From Sphingomonadaceae bacterium PASS1 (GTDB taxonomy: Bacteria; Pseudomonadota; Alphaproteobacteria; Sphingomonadales; Sphingomonadaceae), in the NCBI GenBank assembly GCA_002255985.1, contig NKIR01000001.1:304914-368913 (forward strand): 64,000 bases of DNA, in the 5' to 3' direction. The position numbers and the translations under genes are program-made. The notes below the pieces were generated by a model. It ran no database searches, was not told the DNA's origin, and saw only the letters and a program-made list of their open reading frames with translations. Positions 16,605-25,579 of the stretch are shown in pieces (the first letter of the stretch is position 1; each line of letters starts with the position of its first letter).

Positions 16605-16766
16605 TCAGATCAAAAATCTACCCCCGATGGTGCGGACCAGTGTCGATGTCGCACCCACACGGATTTGTGTAGGTGCCGTCTCCGGACGGGCCACCATTGT
16701 ATAGAGGGCAACGATCGCAGCCCCCAGCAACAGAAATTGCGCCAGCGACTGCCCAGACAGCCGCAT
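16605..16766 (-). pseudogene. N-terminal fragment of membrane-anchored protein (parvulin PPIase-like)
   Basis: From ATG at 16766 the minus strand encodes MRLSGQSLAQFLLLGAAIVA followed by an extended segment, then stops after about 53 codons. A short cytoplasmic start plus one transmembrane helix resembles the N-terminus of membrane-anchored peptidylprolyl isomerases common in sphingomonads, but the catalytic domain is absent. Its truncation about 75 nt from the tRNA fragment suggests a recombination junction. Confidence 0.35.
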
Positions 16767-16939
16767 GATGATGTTCCGAATGGACGTCGCTCCCAGATAT
16801 ATGCGCGAGACGGTGTAGAACCCGATCGGCCCGCACTCAAAGAACGGATGCCCCAATCTTGAACCGAACGACGGGACAGGATGGGCCGGAAGCGTGTTTT
16901 GCTTGGCAGATGCGCCCACCACTGCCATGCGTCGAATTC

Positions 16940-17503
16940 ATGAACAAAGCCGTCGCTTCCACACTGTGCCTGTTGCTGCTTCTCGGCGTCACGGCCTGTG
17001 TCCATGACGATAGCAACCGATTGCAGAAGCAATTCGAACAGGGGCTTGCGGCGCAGGCCAGCGCGACCGAGGCGCTGCGATCCTGGTGCGATCTGCGCGG
17101 TCTGGCAAAGCCGGCGCAGATGACTGCGCGTCTGGTGCGCGGTGCCGACATGCTGCCGCCCACCAACATCCAACAGCTGCTGAACGTGCCAGCTGGCGAT
17201 CCCCTCGCCTATCGCCATGTTCAGCTGATGTGCGGCGACCGCCTGTTGTCGCAGGCACACAATTGGTATGTGCCATCACGATTGTCGGCGCAAATGAACC
17301 GGCAGCTTGCCCAGACCGACATCCCCTTTGGCAAGGTGATCTCAAGCATCGGTTTTTCGCGGCACCCGGTGACCTCGACCCGGGGGCGCGATCCCGCCTG
17401 CCCGGCCGGAACGATCCTCGCCAATCGCGCCGTGCTGAAAAATCCCGACGGACGCGGGCTGGCGATGGTCGTGGAATGCTACACTACCGCTAATCTGCGG
17501 TAG
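16940..17503 (+). CDS. lipoprotein, chorismate-lyase-like fold suspected
   Basis: A 187-residue protein from ATG at 16940; a longer in-frame start at 16859 would place residues before the signal and is rejected. The N-terminus MNKAVASTLCLLLLLGVTAC is a lipoprotein signal with lipobox GVTAC. The mature part includes DLRGLAKPAQMTARLVRGAD and HNWYVPSRLSAQMNRQLAQT, where Trp/Pro and the spaced Leu/Phe-Gly pattern resemble chorismate-lyase/UTRA-type proteins. Three cysteines occur in the C-terminal half. Similar lipoproteins occur in sphingomonads with no known role. It stands alone to the right of the tRNA fragment. Confidence 0.75.
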   Translation: MNKAVASTLCLLLLLGVTACVHDDSNRLQKQFEQGLAAQASATEALRSWCDLRGLAKPAQMTARLVRGADMLPPTNIQQLLNVPAGDPLAYRHVQLMCGDRLLSQAHNWYVPSRLSAQMNRQLAQTDIPFGKVISSIGFSRHPVTSTRGRDPACPAGTILANRAVLKNPDGRGLAMVVECYTTANLR

Positions 17504-17528
17504 ACGCGCAGCATGCAAACCTAACCAC

Positions 17529-17551
17529 AAAAGGTCCAAAAGGGGACTTTT
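17529..17551 (+). terminator. possible terminator after lipoprotein gene
   Basis: AAAAG(G)TCC at 17529-17537 pairs with GGACTTTT at 17544-17551 around a short A-rich loop, 25 nt downstream of the lipoprotein stop. The stem has one bulged G and is followed by only a weak T-rich stretch. Confidence 0.35.
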
Positions 17552-17747
17552 GATAGTTTTGTCGGTTAGTTTTCATTTCTTAAAGTGGCTGCCGGCCAGA
17601 ATTGGGCCGGTTACGGTAAGGCAGCTTTCGGCTCGACGAACGCGCAAAGCGGACTGTCGGAATACGACAACAATTTCGGTCTTCAGCCGAATCTCGTTCA
17701 GCCTTATAAGCGGACTCTAATTGCGACGGTTAATCATTGAGAATCAC

Positions 17748-18695
17748 CTACCGTGATCCCAGCGCGCGTCGCTGGAAAGAGGCCATGATTGCAAAGAATA
17801 TGACGATATAAATTGGCAGTATCGTCATTAGCCAACTCTCGATTGGCACTTTGAAAAGCAGGATCAGGACAAGCAAGTCGAGTAAGGAATTGATCGCGAG
17901 ATATACTGCGGCCATCCCCCATACCAATGGACGGTGGCGGGCAATCCAGCAATATGTGAAGAATGTCACGGCTGCCACAGTCAATATCATGATGATTTTG
18001 AACCCAACAAAGCCGGGAACGTAGAATTGGGTAGCTGGGTCAAATAGGCCAAAGCTCACGAAGAGCGGCACAAGCCAAGTGATGAATGCACCGATCAGCG
18101 TTCTATAATCGATTGGAAACATGAGAATACCTAAAATAAGAATGAAAGTATTTGCCAAGGCGGTAACACTGGCAGCTAGTTGAACTCTGGCCCTAATTGA
18201 TCGATCTTCGATCCTGTCCAACGGTTGCCGCGCTTCATAATCAAACACAGCCAATTTTTTGCGCAATGGTGACGATCTCACGCCGTCAACGGCGAGCAAA
18301 TCAGACTGTTGCTGAGTTCCACCGGGATATTTCGGGTTGAGAAAGCCGCCTTTTTTAAGAACGCGCCAATATGGCGTGAGCTCGGCATCAGGCATTCCAA
18401 TCGCACGATTTTCTTCGGCAGCACGCGCCGACATGTTTACAAAAATTGCCGTAGAAACGGGACATGCGACCGTCGTGTTATGACGGCGGGCAAGCGCATT
18501 TCGCAATTCATCTAAAGTAATTACCTCTCCCGGCTTTAGGACCCGAATAAGTGCATTGACCTCTGCAGGTGTTGAAACAACCATGGAGCCGCCAGCAGCT
18601 TCACGAAAGCCCGGTGCACCGGGAGGAATCAAATGTACAATTTTCGGATTCTTACCGTTGCTCAAATGATCATTTGCAGATTTGCGTGCCACCAT
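17748..18695 (-). CDS. MGMT-like domain fused to a multi-pass membrane domain
   Basis: A 315-residue protein from ATG at 18695, chosen for the AAGGAAGGA just upstream. Residues about 40-140 resemble the DNA-binding domain of O6-alkylguanine-DNA methyltransferase: GEVITLDELRNALARRH, ACPVSTAIFVNM, then TPYWRVLKKGG and KYPGG. The usual PCHR acceptor motif reads PYWR at 108-111, so alkyl transfer to cysteine is not expected. Residues about 172-306 form five hydrophobic helices. Soluble MGMT-like proteins with PYWRV are known, but fusion to a membrane domain is unusual. It lies alone in a gene-poor region. Function unknown; membrane-tethered nucleic-acid binding is one possibility. Confidence 0.82.
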   Translation of the reverse strand: MVARKSANDHLSNGKNPKIVHLIPPGAPGFREAAGGSMVVSTPAEVNALIRVLKPGEVITLDELRNALARRHNTTVACPVSTAIFVNMSARAAEENRAIGMPDAELTPYWRVLKKGGFLNPKYPGGTQQQSDLLAVDGVRSSPLRKKLAVFDYEARQPLDRIEDRSIRARVQLAASVTALANTFILILGILMFPIDYRTLIGAFITWLVPLFVSFGLFDPATQFYVPGFVGFKIIMILTVAAVTFFTYCWIARHRPLVWGMAAVYLAINSLLDLLVLILLFKVPIESWLMTILPIYIVIFFAIMASFQRRALGSR

Positions 18696-19114
18696 ATTCC
18701 TTCCTTCTCGCTCGTCGGCAGGCTTTAAGCGAAGCATTGGCACAGAACAATAAGGCGTGTTTGTTCTGCTTTGTTCTCAATGTCTGGTAATTAGCATGAA
18801 GACCTCAAAAGCAGACAGTCCGCTCCCCACCCAAAATCGGACCTTGGGAAGCGACCGCGAGACACTCATCAACGGACGGGCAGCTTTGGAGGGCGAGCTA
18901 CCAAAAGCAGCCTGTCAGCAAACGACCCAATAGCTGCCATGCCGAACACGGCCGGAAATCTGTCTTTACTGTCAACATACCTCTAAAATTCGTTGTCAGC
19001 GTGTAGGAAGCTTTAAACAGTCTCGGTTCATGTCAGGCGCGTAATAAACAATACCGAGAATTGCGGGGTCGATGTCGCTGTAGGCCTTGGGAGCTATAAC
19101 CATGGCAGAATTTG
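18696..19114. other. intergenic stretch with decayed repeats
   Basis: No supported gene. The segment 18814-18824 is the reverse complement of AGCGGACTGTC, which recurs at 17648-17658 and 19719-19729, and AGCTGCC/GGCAGCT words occur around 18875-18935. This looks like degenerate copies of a dispersed intergenic sequence rather than coding DNA. Confidence 0.45.
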
Positions 19115-19492
19115 CTACGGCCCAGGCTGCCTCAATGGACGCTTTAAAACTCTCAACGTGGCATCATCGGCCAATCTATAAGTAATGTTGCACTGGTGTT
19201 CGGAAGATAGTGAAGGCTCAAGTTTCAACAGTTCATTTCCGCTAATTCGTCTCGAGTCGTTAACAAACCAACCATCCTTCCGCCAAACGGGATAACGCGG
19301 AGGACGAGACGAAATAAGGTCGCGCTGGCTGGCGATGATACTGAGCTTGACGAAAAAATCAGGCGCCTCTTCTCTATGCGACAAAGCTAGAAAAAATAGA
19401 TCGATAATTAGCACTGCCATCGCGGTTAGTGCTAACCACATTGTTCTCCGGTGATTTGTCCTAACGACAACGCCAATTTGCTCCGTTTGCAT
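19115..19492 (-). CDS. small single-pass membrane protein, unknown function
   Basis: A possible 125-residue protein with a basic N-terminus (VRTNHRRT), one hydrophobic helix (MWLALTAMAVLIIDLFFLAL, residues 18-37) and a 75-residue extracytoplasmic tail. The tail contains PPRYPVWRKDGWFVNDSRRI and SEHQCNITYRLADDATLRVL, which look like real protein sequence. There is no good ribosome-binding site and no operon partner. No family recognised; it could be a genuine orphan or a remnant. Confidence 0.55.
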   Translation of the reverse strand: MQTEQIGVVVRTNHRRTMWLALTAMAVLIIDLFFLALSHREEAPDFFVKLSIIASQRDLISSRPPRYPVWRKDGWFVNDSRRISGNELLKLEPSLSSEHQCNITYRLADDATLRVLKRPLRQPGP

Positions 19493-20059
19493 TTCCGTGT
19501 GAACCTATAAATAATGCAGTCGAGTAGTGCTGAACTTCACTTACGAAGACTGCAAGTGACTAAAGTCGGACGAACGCCTAATAGCATGCTACTTCTCATC
19601 GTAAATGTCCGCTTCCCACCCAGTTGTCGCCGTTCCGAAAGTGGTGACGGTCGCCTAAAAGCTGCCGCTGCGGCGATCACCGTGTTCGCTTTGGTATAAC
19701 GGCCGAAATTGGGCCGTGAGCGGACTGTCCGGTTTTGATTTTATCGCATGATATACCAATAAATTTGGCAACTTCAGTTGAGGCAGAAACTACCGATGCA
19801 ACCGACGCTACTTAATGTCAAAAGGAGGGCACCCACAGGACACTTCTGAGCGTAAAAGGCGAACTTAAAATTGGAATCGAATTGTTAGTTACACGCGGCT
19901 TTGAAATCAAAGAGATTAACGGTCATTCGGTTACGATGGCCTAGCCCCTTGCCTCAGAGTTGGTTTGAGCGCTAGAATAACATCAATGAATGAACCGCAG
20001 CATTACCAAAAAATCAAAGCGTTCAACGACACCGAATGCACTGCATATGAAACCAGCGT
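19493..20059. other. intergenic stretch before the utilisation locus
   Basis: No complete gene is supported. About 19839-19943 reads as a short coding-like fragment on the plus strand (LSVKGELKIGIELLVTRGF, ending in TAG at 19941-19943), but an ATG at 19817 lies in another frame, so at best it is a frameshifted remnant. AGCGGACTGTC recurs at 19719-19729. The last 200 bases should contain the lacI promoter. Confidence 0.4.
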
Positions 20060-21121
20060 ATGACCATAAAGATTGGTGACGTTTCTCAAGCTGCCGGCGT
20101 GTCAATCAAGACCGTTTCGCGGGTGCTAAACAATGAAAAATATGTCTCTAAAGCTACACGCGAGCGGGTTGAGGCTGCAGTAGCAAAGCTTGGCTATCAT
20201 CCTAATTCCGCGGCGCGGGCGCTCGCCGGGGACCGTTCGTTTCAAATTGCGCTCGTATATGATAATCCTAGTCCTTATAATGCCCAAAACGTGCAGGCAG
20301 GCGTCAAGACGCGTTGCATTGAGGGAGGGTACCGAATGATTTCCCAACCTTCGGATGCGGGCTCCACGACATTGCTTGACGAGCTATGCGGGTTGATTGA
20401 TCAAGCAATGCTTGATGGCATCATTCTGACACCCCCCTTTACCGATAATGCGGCAATCCGTGCTGAACTTGCAAGGCGTGATATTTCTTATGTTACCTTG
20501 TCACCGGCAATGCTGGATCATGCCGTGGCCGCAGCCTTTATCGATAACGTGAAAGCGGCGGAAGAAATGACGACTTATCTCGTCAGCCTTGGCCACCGCC
20601 GGATCGGCTTTGTCGAGGGAGATACTCGTTATGCTGCCAGCGCCCAGCGGTTGGCAGGATATCGTAAAGCGCTGGATCAAGCCGGGTTAGACTATGACGC
20701 AACTCTCGTCCGTCCAGGTCAGTTCGATTTTGAATCGGGTTCAGCAGCGGCAGCTGATTTACTCGCCCTCAAAAATCCGCCGACTGCCATATTTGCCAGC
20801 AATGATGAGATGGCCGCGGGTGTTTTGGCAACGGCGCACAGGCTTAGAGTGTCTGTCCCGTCAGAGCTTTCGGTTGTAGGCTTTGACGATACCGATCTTG
20901 CACAGGTCGTCTGGCCTCCACTTACAACTGTTCGCCAACCGGTGCGGGCATTGGGGTATGCAGCGGCAGACCTGTTGTTCCAATTGCCAGATAAAGTTGA
21001 ACAAAGACTGTTACCGCATGAACTCATAGTGCGGGATTCTACCGCTGCAAATGACGTTCCGATAGGGCATTGTGGTCAGGGCGTCAGTGAAAAGATCAAG
21101 GACAGGAAACCATTCCCATAG
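20060..21121 (+). CDS. LacI-family transcriptional regulator (1)
   Basis: A 353-residue LacI/GalR-type regulator. The N-terminal helix-turn-helix reads IGDVSQAAGVSIKTVSRVLN, and the hinge helix YHPNSAARALAG carries the Leu that intercalates at the operator centre. The periplasmic-binding-like effector domain follows from about residue 60 (FQIALVYDNP) and ends with FDDTDLAQVVWPPLTTVRQP. It converges on the GH3 gene with a 26-nt overlap of the 3' ends. Along with the second LacI gene it is a candidate reader of the TGATAGCGCTATCA operators, with a xylo- or gluco-oligosaccharide as likely inducer. No clear ribosome-binding site precedes the ATG. Confidence 0.94.
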   Translation: MTIKIGDVSQAAGVSIKTVSRVLNNEKYVSKATRERVEAAVAKLGYHPNSAARALAGDRSFQIALVYDNPSPYNAQNVQAGVKTRCIEGGYRMISQPSDAGSTTLLDELCGLIDQAMLDGIILTPPFTDNAAIRAELARRDISYVTLSPAMLDHAVAAAFIDNVKAAEEMTTYLVSLGHRRIGFVEGDTRYAASAQRLAGYRKALDQAGLDYDATLVRPGQFDFESGSAAAADLLALKNPPTAIFASNDEMAAGVLATAHRLRVSVPSELSVVGFDDTDLAQVVWPPLTTVRQPVRALGYAAADLLFQLPDKVEQRLLPHELIVRDSTAANDVPIGHCGQGVSEKIKDRKPFP

Positions 21122-23594
21122 CGGATGTGCCCAAGGCAATCCTAGAGATTGAGAGATCAAGATTGACGGATGTATTTACACTTATCGGCACCTGTGCCTT
21201 TGTCATGTCTAGACCGGCCTTGGCAAAACAGGACAGCGGAACCGACATGGTCTGCCAGCCTTTGCCTTTTGCAGCCTGAAATACGGCCGTTACATCCACC
21301 CCCGTGCCGGCAGGCTTCAGTCCTTCGTTGAAACCGAGCAGGTTTACCGCTCCCACCGCTAATAAATCTACTCGATAATCGATTTCGATTGCCACCGCAC
21401 CGTTAGTCTCGCGGCTCAAATCGAGCGGCGCGTTTCCGGCCAAGGCAAGGGTAGCACTGCCACCGCCGAACCAAATGAATCGTCGCGCATCTTCCTGACG
21501 GTTACGATCGACTGCAAAGGCACGCAGCAAGTCACTATTTGTGCCAATTCCATTGCGGAGCTTTTCAAGACTGCTACCCGACGTCATATAAAAATCGAGT
21601 GACTGACCGGTTTCGCCGCGCTCGAACCATGTTCCGACAGGGAGGTCGGATCCGGGTGGCAGTCCACTTTCTTCGCTGAGCAGGCCGACCTTGCCAGGTC
21701 GCTCATAGCTTAGCCCATAACCGTAAGCAAACAACGGGTCGTAATTTGCGTCGCCAACATTCAGCACATATTGCGTCGCTAGTTTCGGCCAACTAAACGG
21801 CAACTTTCCTTTGAAATCGACTTTACCGAACAAAAGATCGGCAACGCCTCCTCCTTCCGAACCTGGCAACCAAGCAGCTACAAATGCGTCAGATGCATTT
21901 AGATGGCTGTTGACCCACATCGGTCTACCAGACAGAAATACTGAAACTGTCTTTATTCCTTCTGCCTTATATTTTTTGAGCAAGGCCAGATTATCTGATT
22001 TATCGCGGAAGATAAGGTCGGGTACATCACCCTGAAATTCGGCATAAGGGTCTTCGCCAAACACTACCACCGCAACGTCTGGCTTTTGAGAATAGCTACC
22101 ATCTCGGGATATAACCGTATTCTCCCCGCCTGCTTCGAACAGCGCACTGCCGATCGTCGTCGCACCAGGAAATTCGGAATCGGGCAACCCCGTACCCTGC
22201 CAAGATAGGGTCCAGCCGCCTGACTGTTTCATATAGCTGTTTGCTCCATCACCGGATATCAACAGCCTTTGTCCAGCCTTCAACGGCAGCACAGCTCCCT
22301 CGTTCTTGAGTAATACAAGCGATTCCTGTACTGCTTGTCGCGCAATTGCCCGATGCTCCGGCGATCCTATCTTCCCAAAATCTCCAGCCAACGGACGAGA
22401 AGAAGGTCGTCCGGATTCAAACAGGCCGGCGCGTAATTTTACCCGCAGGATACGCGCGACGGCTTCATCAAGGCGGACCATCGAAATGGTGCCGTTCCTC
22501 ACTTGCGCAAATGTATTCTCGTAAAGTTCTTTCCAGCTGTCGGGCGCCATGAAGAGGTCGAGCCCAGCATTGAAGGCCGCGGCACAACTGGTGGCTTTGC
22601 AACCCGCTACTTGACCGTGGCCATTCCAGTCGCCGACGGCGAAGCCGCTAAAGTTCATCCGTCCGCGAAGTATGTCAGTCAACAAGGATTTGTTGCCGTG
22701 CATTTTTTCGCCATGCCAGCTGTTATAGCTTGCCATGACCGATTGGATGCCTGCCTCGATCGCGGGTCGATATCCGGCGGCTTGAATGTCGCGAAGCTGC
22801 TCTTCGCTAGAAACATTATCGCCCTGATCTTTGCCGCCGTCAGTTCCCCCGTCGCCTACAAAATGCTTGGCGGTAGCAACAATATGCGCTCCTCTCAGCC
22901 AGTCTGTGGAACCGACTCTGCCTTGCAAACCTTCAACTAAGGGGCCTGCATAGGCAGCAACGACTTCGGGATTCTCCGAATAGCTTTCGTAGGTCCGTCC
23001 CCAACGATCATCACGCGCTACCGCTAGCGTCGGCGCAAAGGTCCAGTCGAGACCAGTCACCCGCATCTCGATTGCCGTTGCTGCGCCGATTTTTCGCATC
23101 AATTCCGGATTACGCATCGCGCCAAGGCCAATGTTATGCGGAAACAGTGTCGCGCCGGTGACATTGTTGTGGCCATGTACAGCATCACTTCCCCACGTAA
23201 TCGGGATGATCGGTAGATCGCCGTGGGGCCTGACAGAGGCATCGTAAAAGCGGTCGGCATCGGCAAGCCACTCGGCAGCGGGCGCCCATTGTTTGCCTCC
23301 CGGCGCACTATTGCCGCCATTCAGCACGGAACCTAAATGGTATTTATACACATCCTCCGGCGTAACGCTGCCAAGATCAGCCTGAATCACTTGGCCTACT
23401 TTTTGCTCAAGTGACATGCGGCGCAGCAGGTCTGTGATTCGTGTTTCGATAACAGGGTCCACTGCAACCGGATTTTTCAACACCGGCCAGATCAATGGAT
23501 TGGCTGCACCGCTCTGTGAACGTTCACTTTTACCGCTCACAGCAACCGAAAATGCTGCCGTGCTAAGCAATGCTGCCACCACAAATTTACGCAT
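21096..23594 (-). CDS. GH3 exo-beta-glucosidase, exported
   Basis: An 832-residue glycoside hydrolase family 3 protein with a signal peptide (MRKFVVAALLSTAAFSVAVS). The N-terminal TIM barrel contains WGSDAVHGHNNVTGATLFPH and KHFVGDGGTDGGKDQGDN, and the nucleophile Asp is in GFAVGDWNGHGQV. The alpha/beta sandwich follows (SLVLLKNEGAVLPL, GRPMWVN, WLPGSEGGG). About 170 C-terminal residues form an added beta-rich domain like that of ExoP-type 1,3/1,4-beta-glucanases. It should release glucose from beta-glucans or cello-oligosaccharides in the periplasm. AAGGAGAGG precedes the ATG. A LacI operator at 23615 sits between this gene and the divergent isomerase-like gene. Confidence 0.94.
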   Translation of the reverse strand: MRKFVVAALLSTAAFSVAVSGKSERSQSGAANPLIWPVLKNPVAVDPVIETRITDLLRRMSLEQKVGQVIQADLGSVTPEDVYKYHLGSVLNGGNSAPGGKQWAPAAEWLADADRFYDASVRPHGDLPIIPITWGSDAVHGHNNVTGATLFPHNIGLGAMRNPELMRKIGAATAIEMRVTGLDWTFAPTLAVARDDRWGRTYESYSENPEVVAAYAGPLVEGLQGRVGSTDWLRGAHIVATAKHFVGDGGTDGGKDQGDNVSSEEQLRDIQAAGYRPAIEAGIQSVMASYNSWHGEKMHGNKSLLTDILRGRMNFSGFAVGDWNGHGQVAGCKATSCAAAFNAGLDLFMAPDSWKELYENTFAQVRNGTISMVRLDEAVARILRVKLRAGLFESGRPSSRPLAGDFGKIGSPEHRAIARQAVQESLVLLKNEGAVLPLKAGQRLLISGDGANSYMKQSGGWTLSWQGTGLPDSEFPGATTIGSALFEAGGENTVISRDGSYSQKPDVAVVVFGEDPYAEFQGDVPDLIFRDKSDNLALLKKYKAEGIKTVSVFLSGRPMWVNSHLNASDAFVAAWLPGSEGGGVADLLFGKVDFKGKLPFSWPKLATQYVLNVGDANYDPLFAYGYGLSYERPGKVGLLSEESGLPPGSDLPVGTWFERGETGQSLDFYMTSGSSLEKLRNGIGTNSDLLRAFAVDRNRQEDARRFIWFGGGSATLALAGNAPLDLSRETNGAVAIEIDYRVDLLAVGAVNLLGFNEGLKPAGTGVDVTAVFQAAKGKGWQTMSVPLSCFAKAGLDMTKAQVPISVNTSVNLDLSISRIALGTSAMGMVSCP

Positions 23595-23614
23595 TGAACC
23601 TCTCCTTATTATTG

Positions 23615-23628
23615 TGGTAGCGCTATCA
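23615..23628. promoter_or_regulatory. LacI-type operator (site 1)
   Basis: TGGTAGCGCTATCA, extended to 18 bp as TGTGGTAGCGCTATCACA, is a near-perfect palindrome with central CpG, the usual target of LacI hinge-helix leucines. It lies 21 nt upstream of the GH3 start and about 70 nt upstream of the divergent gene at 23697, so it can control both. Confidence 0.75.
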
Positions 23629-23696
23629 CAATTGAAGAAGGCGTCAAGTGCCTAGCGCATTTTGCAAGGTTCAAATTGACTCCGAAGGAGGGTTGG

Positions 23697-24575
23697 ATGT
23701 CGCTGCTTGGTCGGACTAAAGCATATTTTGCTGCCTACCTTTTCGTATCCGCCATTCCGTTGGGCTTGATCCAAGCCAGCGATACAGTAACCCCTCCAGA
23801 ATGCCGGGTTCCCGATGCCCGATTGCCGAAATCCTATGGCGCGCAACTCTATACTATCCGCCTTGCGTTGGAGCAGGATTTCGAGGGCAGCTTATGCCGT
23901 ATTGCGCAAATCGGATATCGCGAAGTTGAGTTTGCCGGACTTTATGGCCACGACCCGAGCGACGTTCGCGCGTTGCTGGACCGGTATCAATTGGACGCCG
24001 TCGCAACGCATGTTGATTGGCGACAGTTGCGTGATGACCCAGAAATGGCAATCCGAGATGCAAAGTCTTTGGGGGCGAAATATCTGGTGCTGGCATGGCT
24101 GCCACGCGAAGAACGTCAAACGATTGAGCAATGGCGCTGGTGGGTTACGCAGCTAAACAAAGTTGGCAAGACTGCCGCGGCCGAAGACGTTGTATTACTC
24201 TACCATGCACATGATTTCGAGTATCGAGCGATCGGCGACGTACGACCAATCGATTTACTGCTTGAACAACTCGACCCCAGATTCGTGAATTTCGAAATGG
24301 ATGTTTACTGGACAGTCAAAGGCGGCGGCGATCCTGTCGCATTGCTTCGCCAGTATCCCGGCCGCTTTCCTCTGGCGCATTTAAAAGACATGCAAAGAAC
24401 GAGCGCAGACATGGCGGATGTTGGCGATGGCCGGATAGATTTTCCTTCCATTTTTGCGTCGGCCGGAAAGCGGGATTTTCTCCACAAATTTGTCGAGCGC
24501 GACGAGGCGAGCGAGCCATTTGAGACGTTGCGACGGAGTATAGAATACATTCAATCAATCGAAAGGAAACACTGA
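23697..24575 (+). CDS. exported sugar phosphate isomerase/epimerase-like TIM barrel protein
   Basis: About 292 residues from the ATG at 23697, which has AAGGAGG 6 nt upstream; the in-frame start at 23676 lacks one. An N-terminal hydrophobic segment (AYFAAYLFVSAIPLGLIQAS) predicts export. The mature domain is an AP-endonuclease-2-like TIM barrel: YGAQLYTIRLALEQDFEGSL, IAQIGYREVEFAGLYGH, LLYHAHDFEY, VNFEMDVYWT and HLKDMQR carry the metal-ligand His/Glu/Asp pattern. Family members isomerise or epimerise sugars. Export is typical of a subgroup found in polysaccharide loci, with unknown substrate. It ends 2 nt before the GH5 gene and starts the glucan operon. Confidence 0.9.
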   Translation: MSLLGRTKAYFAAYLFVSAIPLGLIQASDTVTPPECRVPDARLPKSYGAQLYTIRLALEQDFEGSLCRIAQIGYREVEFAGLYGHDPSDVRALLDRYQLDAVATHVDWRQLRDDPEMAIRDAKSLGAKYLVLAWLPREERQTIEQWRWWVTQLNKVGKTAAAEDVVLLYHAHDFEYRAIGDVRPIDLLLEQLDPRFVNFEMDVYWTVKGGGDPVALLRQYPGRFPLAHLKDMQRTSADMADVGDGRIDFPSIFASAGKRDFLHKFVERDEASEPFETLRRSIEYIQSIERKH

Positions 24576-24577
24576 CC

Positions 24578-25573
24578 ATGAAACCGAAATATATTCTCGC
24601 AGCCCTATTAATATCGGGCATCGCGGCCCCAGCGCTCGCCAAAACCGATAGCCTTCCCATTGGCCGCTGCGTAAATATGGGCAACAGCCTAGAAACACCG
24701 ACCGAAGGAGCGTGGGGCGGAAAGAAAATCGATACAGCCGATTTCAAACGGATAGCCGACGCCGGATTTAATACGATTAGGCTGCCAGTGCGCTGGTCAA
24801 CACGGGCAAGCGATACCGCGCCCTATTCAATTGATCCGGCGTTCATGGCGCGGGTGAAGACTGTCGTCGACGATGCCCGTAAAGTTGGACTCAATGTTAT
24901 CCTCAATAGCCATCATTTCGAGGAACTCCACAAAGACCCAAGCGATGCCAATATCGCAAAGCTTGCAGGCATGTGGACCCAAATAGCTAGCGCGTTCGCT
25001 GACCAACCTGAGCCCAATTTGTGGTTCGAAATCGAAAACGAACCGCATGACAAGTTCAACGACAGCAACCTTCTGAAAGTGCTCAGCCCGGCGCTCGCTG
25101 AAATCCGCAAGAGCAATCCAACCCGGCCTGTCATCATCGGCGGTGAGTTCTGGAGTGGGATCAATTCGCTCAAGACATTAAAGCTACCCGATGATCCCAA
25201 CGTCGTGCCGACCTTCCATTATTATGACCCATTCAATTTCACGCATCAGGGCGCAAACTGGGTCGATCCTTCGCCGCCTATGGGTCGCAAATATGGTGGA
25301 CCTGAAGACCAGAAACTACTGCAAGATGATCTACAGAAAGTGCGCGATTACGCAGCGCGCACTGGCAAGACGCCTTTCATGGGCGAATTCGGCGCATACA
25401 GCACAGTGTCCATTGAAGATCGTGTGAATTATCAGAAAACGATACGCGTCGCGTTCGACCAGATAGGCATCGGAATGTGCGCATGGGCATATACCAACAC
25501 CTTCCCGTTGTGGGATCAGGAAAAGAAGGCATGGGTGCCCGGAATGCGCGATGCGATGGGGTTGAAGGAGTAA
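24578..25573 (+). CDS. GH5 endo-beta-glucanase (cellulase family), exported
   Basis: A 331-residue GH5 enzyme with signal peptide MKPKYILAALLISGIAAPALA. The barrel shows RCVNMGNSLE, GFNTIRLPVRW and NSHHF, the acid/base Glu155 in EIENEPH, and the nucleophile Glu270 in FMGEFGAYS. Trp487-like subsite residues are consistent with ACAWAYTNTF near the end. It would cut internal bonds of beta-glucans, glucomannan or xyloglucan in the periplasm and feed oligosaccharides to the GH3 enzyme. No carbohydrate-binding module is fused, but the next gene encodes a duplicated beta-sandwich-like protein that may serve that role. Downstream spacing is 6 nt. Confidence 0.94.
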   Translation: MKPKYILAALLISGIAAPALAKTDSLPIGRCVNMGNSLETPTEGAWGGKKIDTADFKRIADAGFNTIRLPVRWSTRASDTAPYSIDPAFMARVKTVVDDARKVGLNVILNSHHFEELHKDPSDANIAKLAGMWTQIASAFADQPEPNLWFEIENEPHDKFNDSNLLKVLSPALAEIRKSNPTRPVIIGGEFWSGINSLKTLKLPDDPNVVPTFHYYDPFNFTHQGANWVDPSPPMGRKYGGPEDQKLLQDDLQKVRDYAARTGKTPFMGEFGAYSTVSIEDRVNYQKTIRVAFDQIGIGMCAWAYTNTFPLWDQEKKAWVPGMRDAMGLKE

Positions 25574-25579
25574 AGGAAA

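Noticed and set aside
16610-17260. A 216-codon minus-strand frame opposite the lipoprotein gene
   Set aside because: The plus strand has a convincing lipoprotein signal and conserved body; the antisense frame is low-information and partly covers the membrane-protein fragment in another frame.
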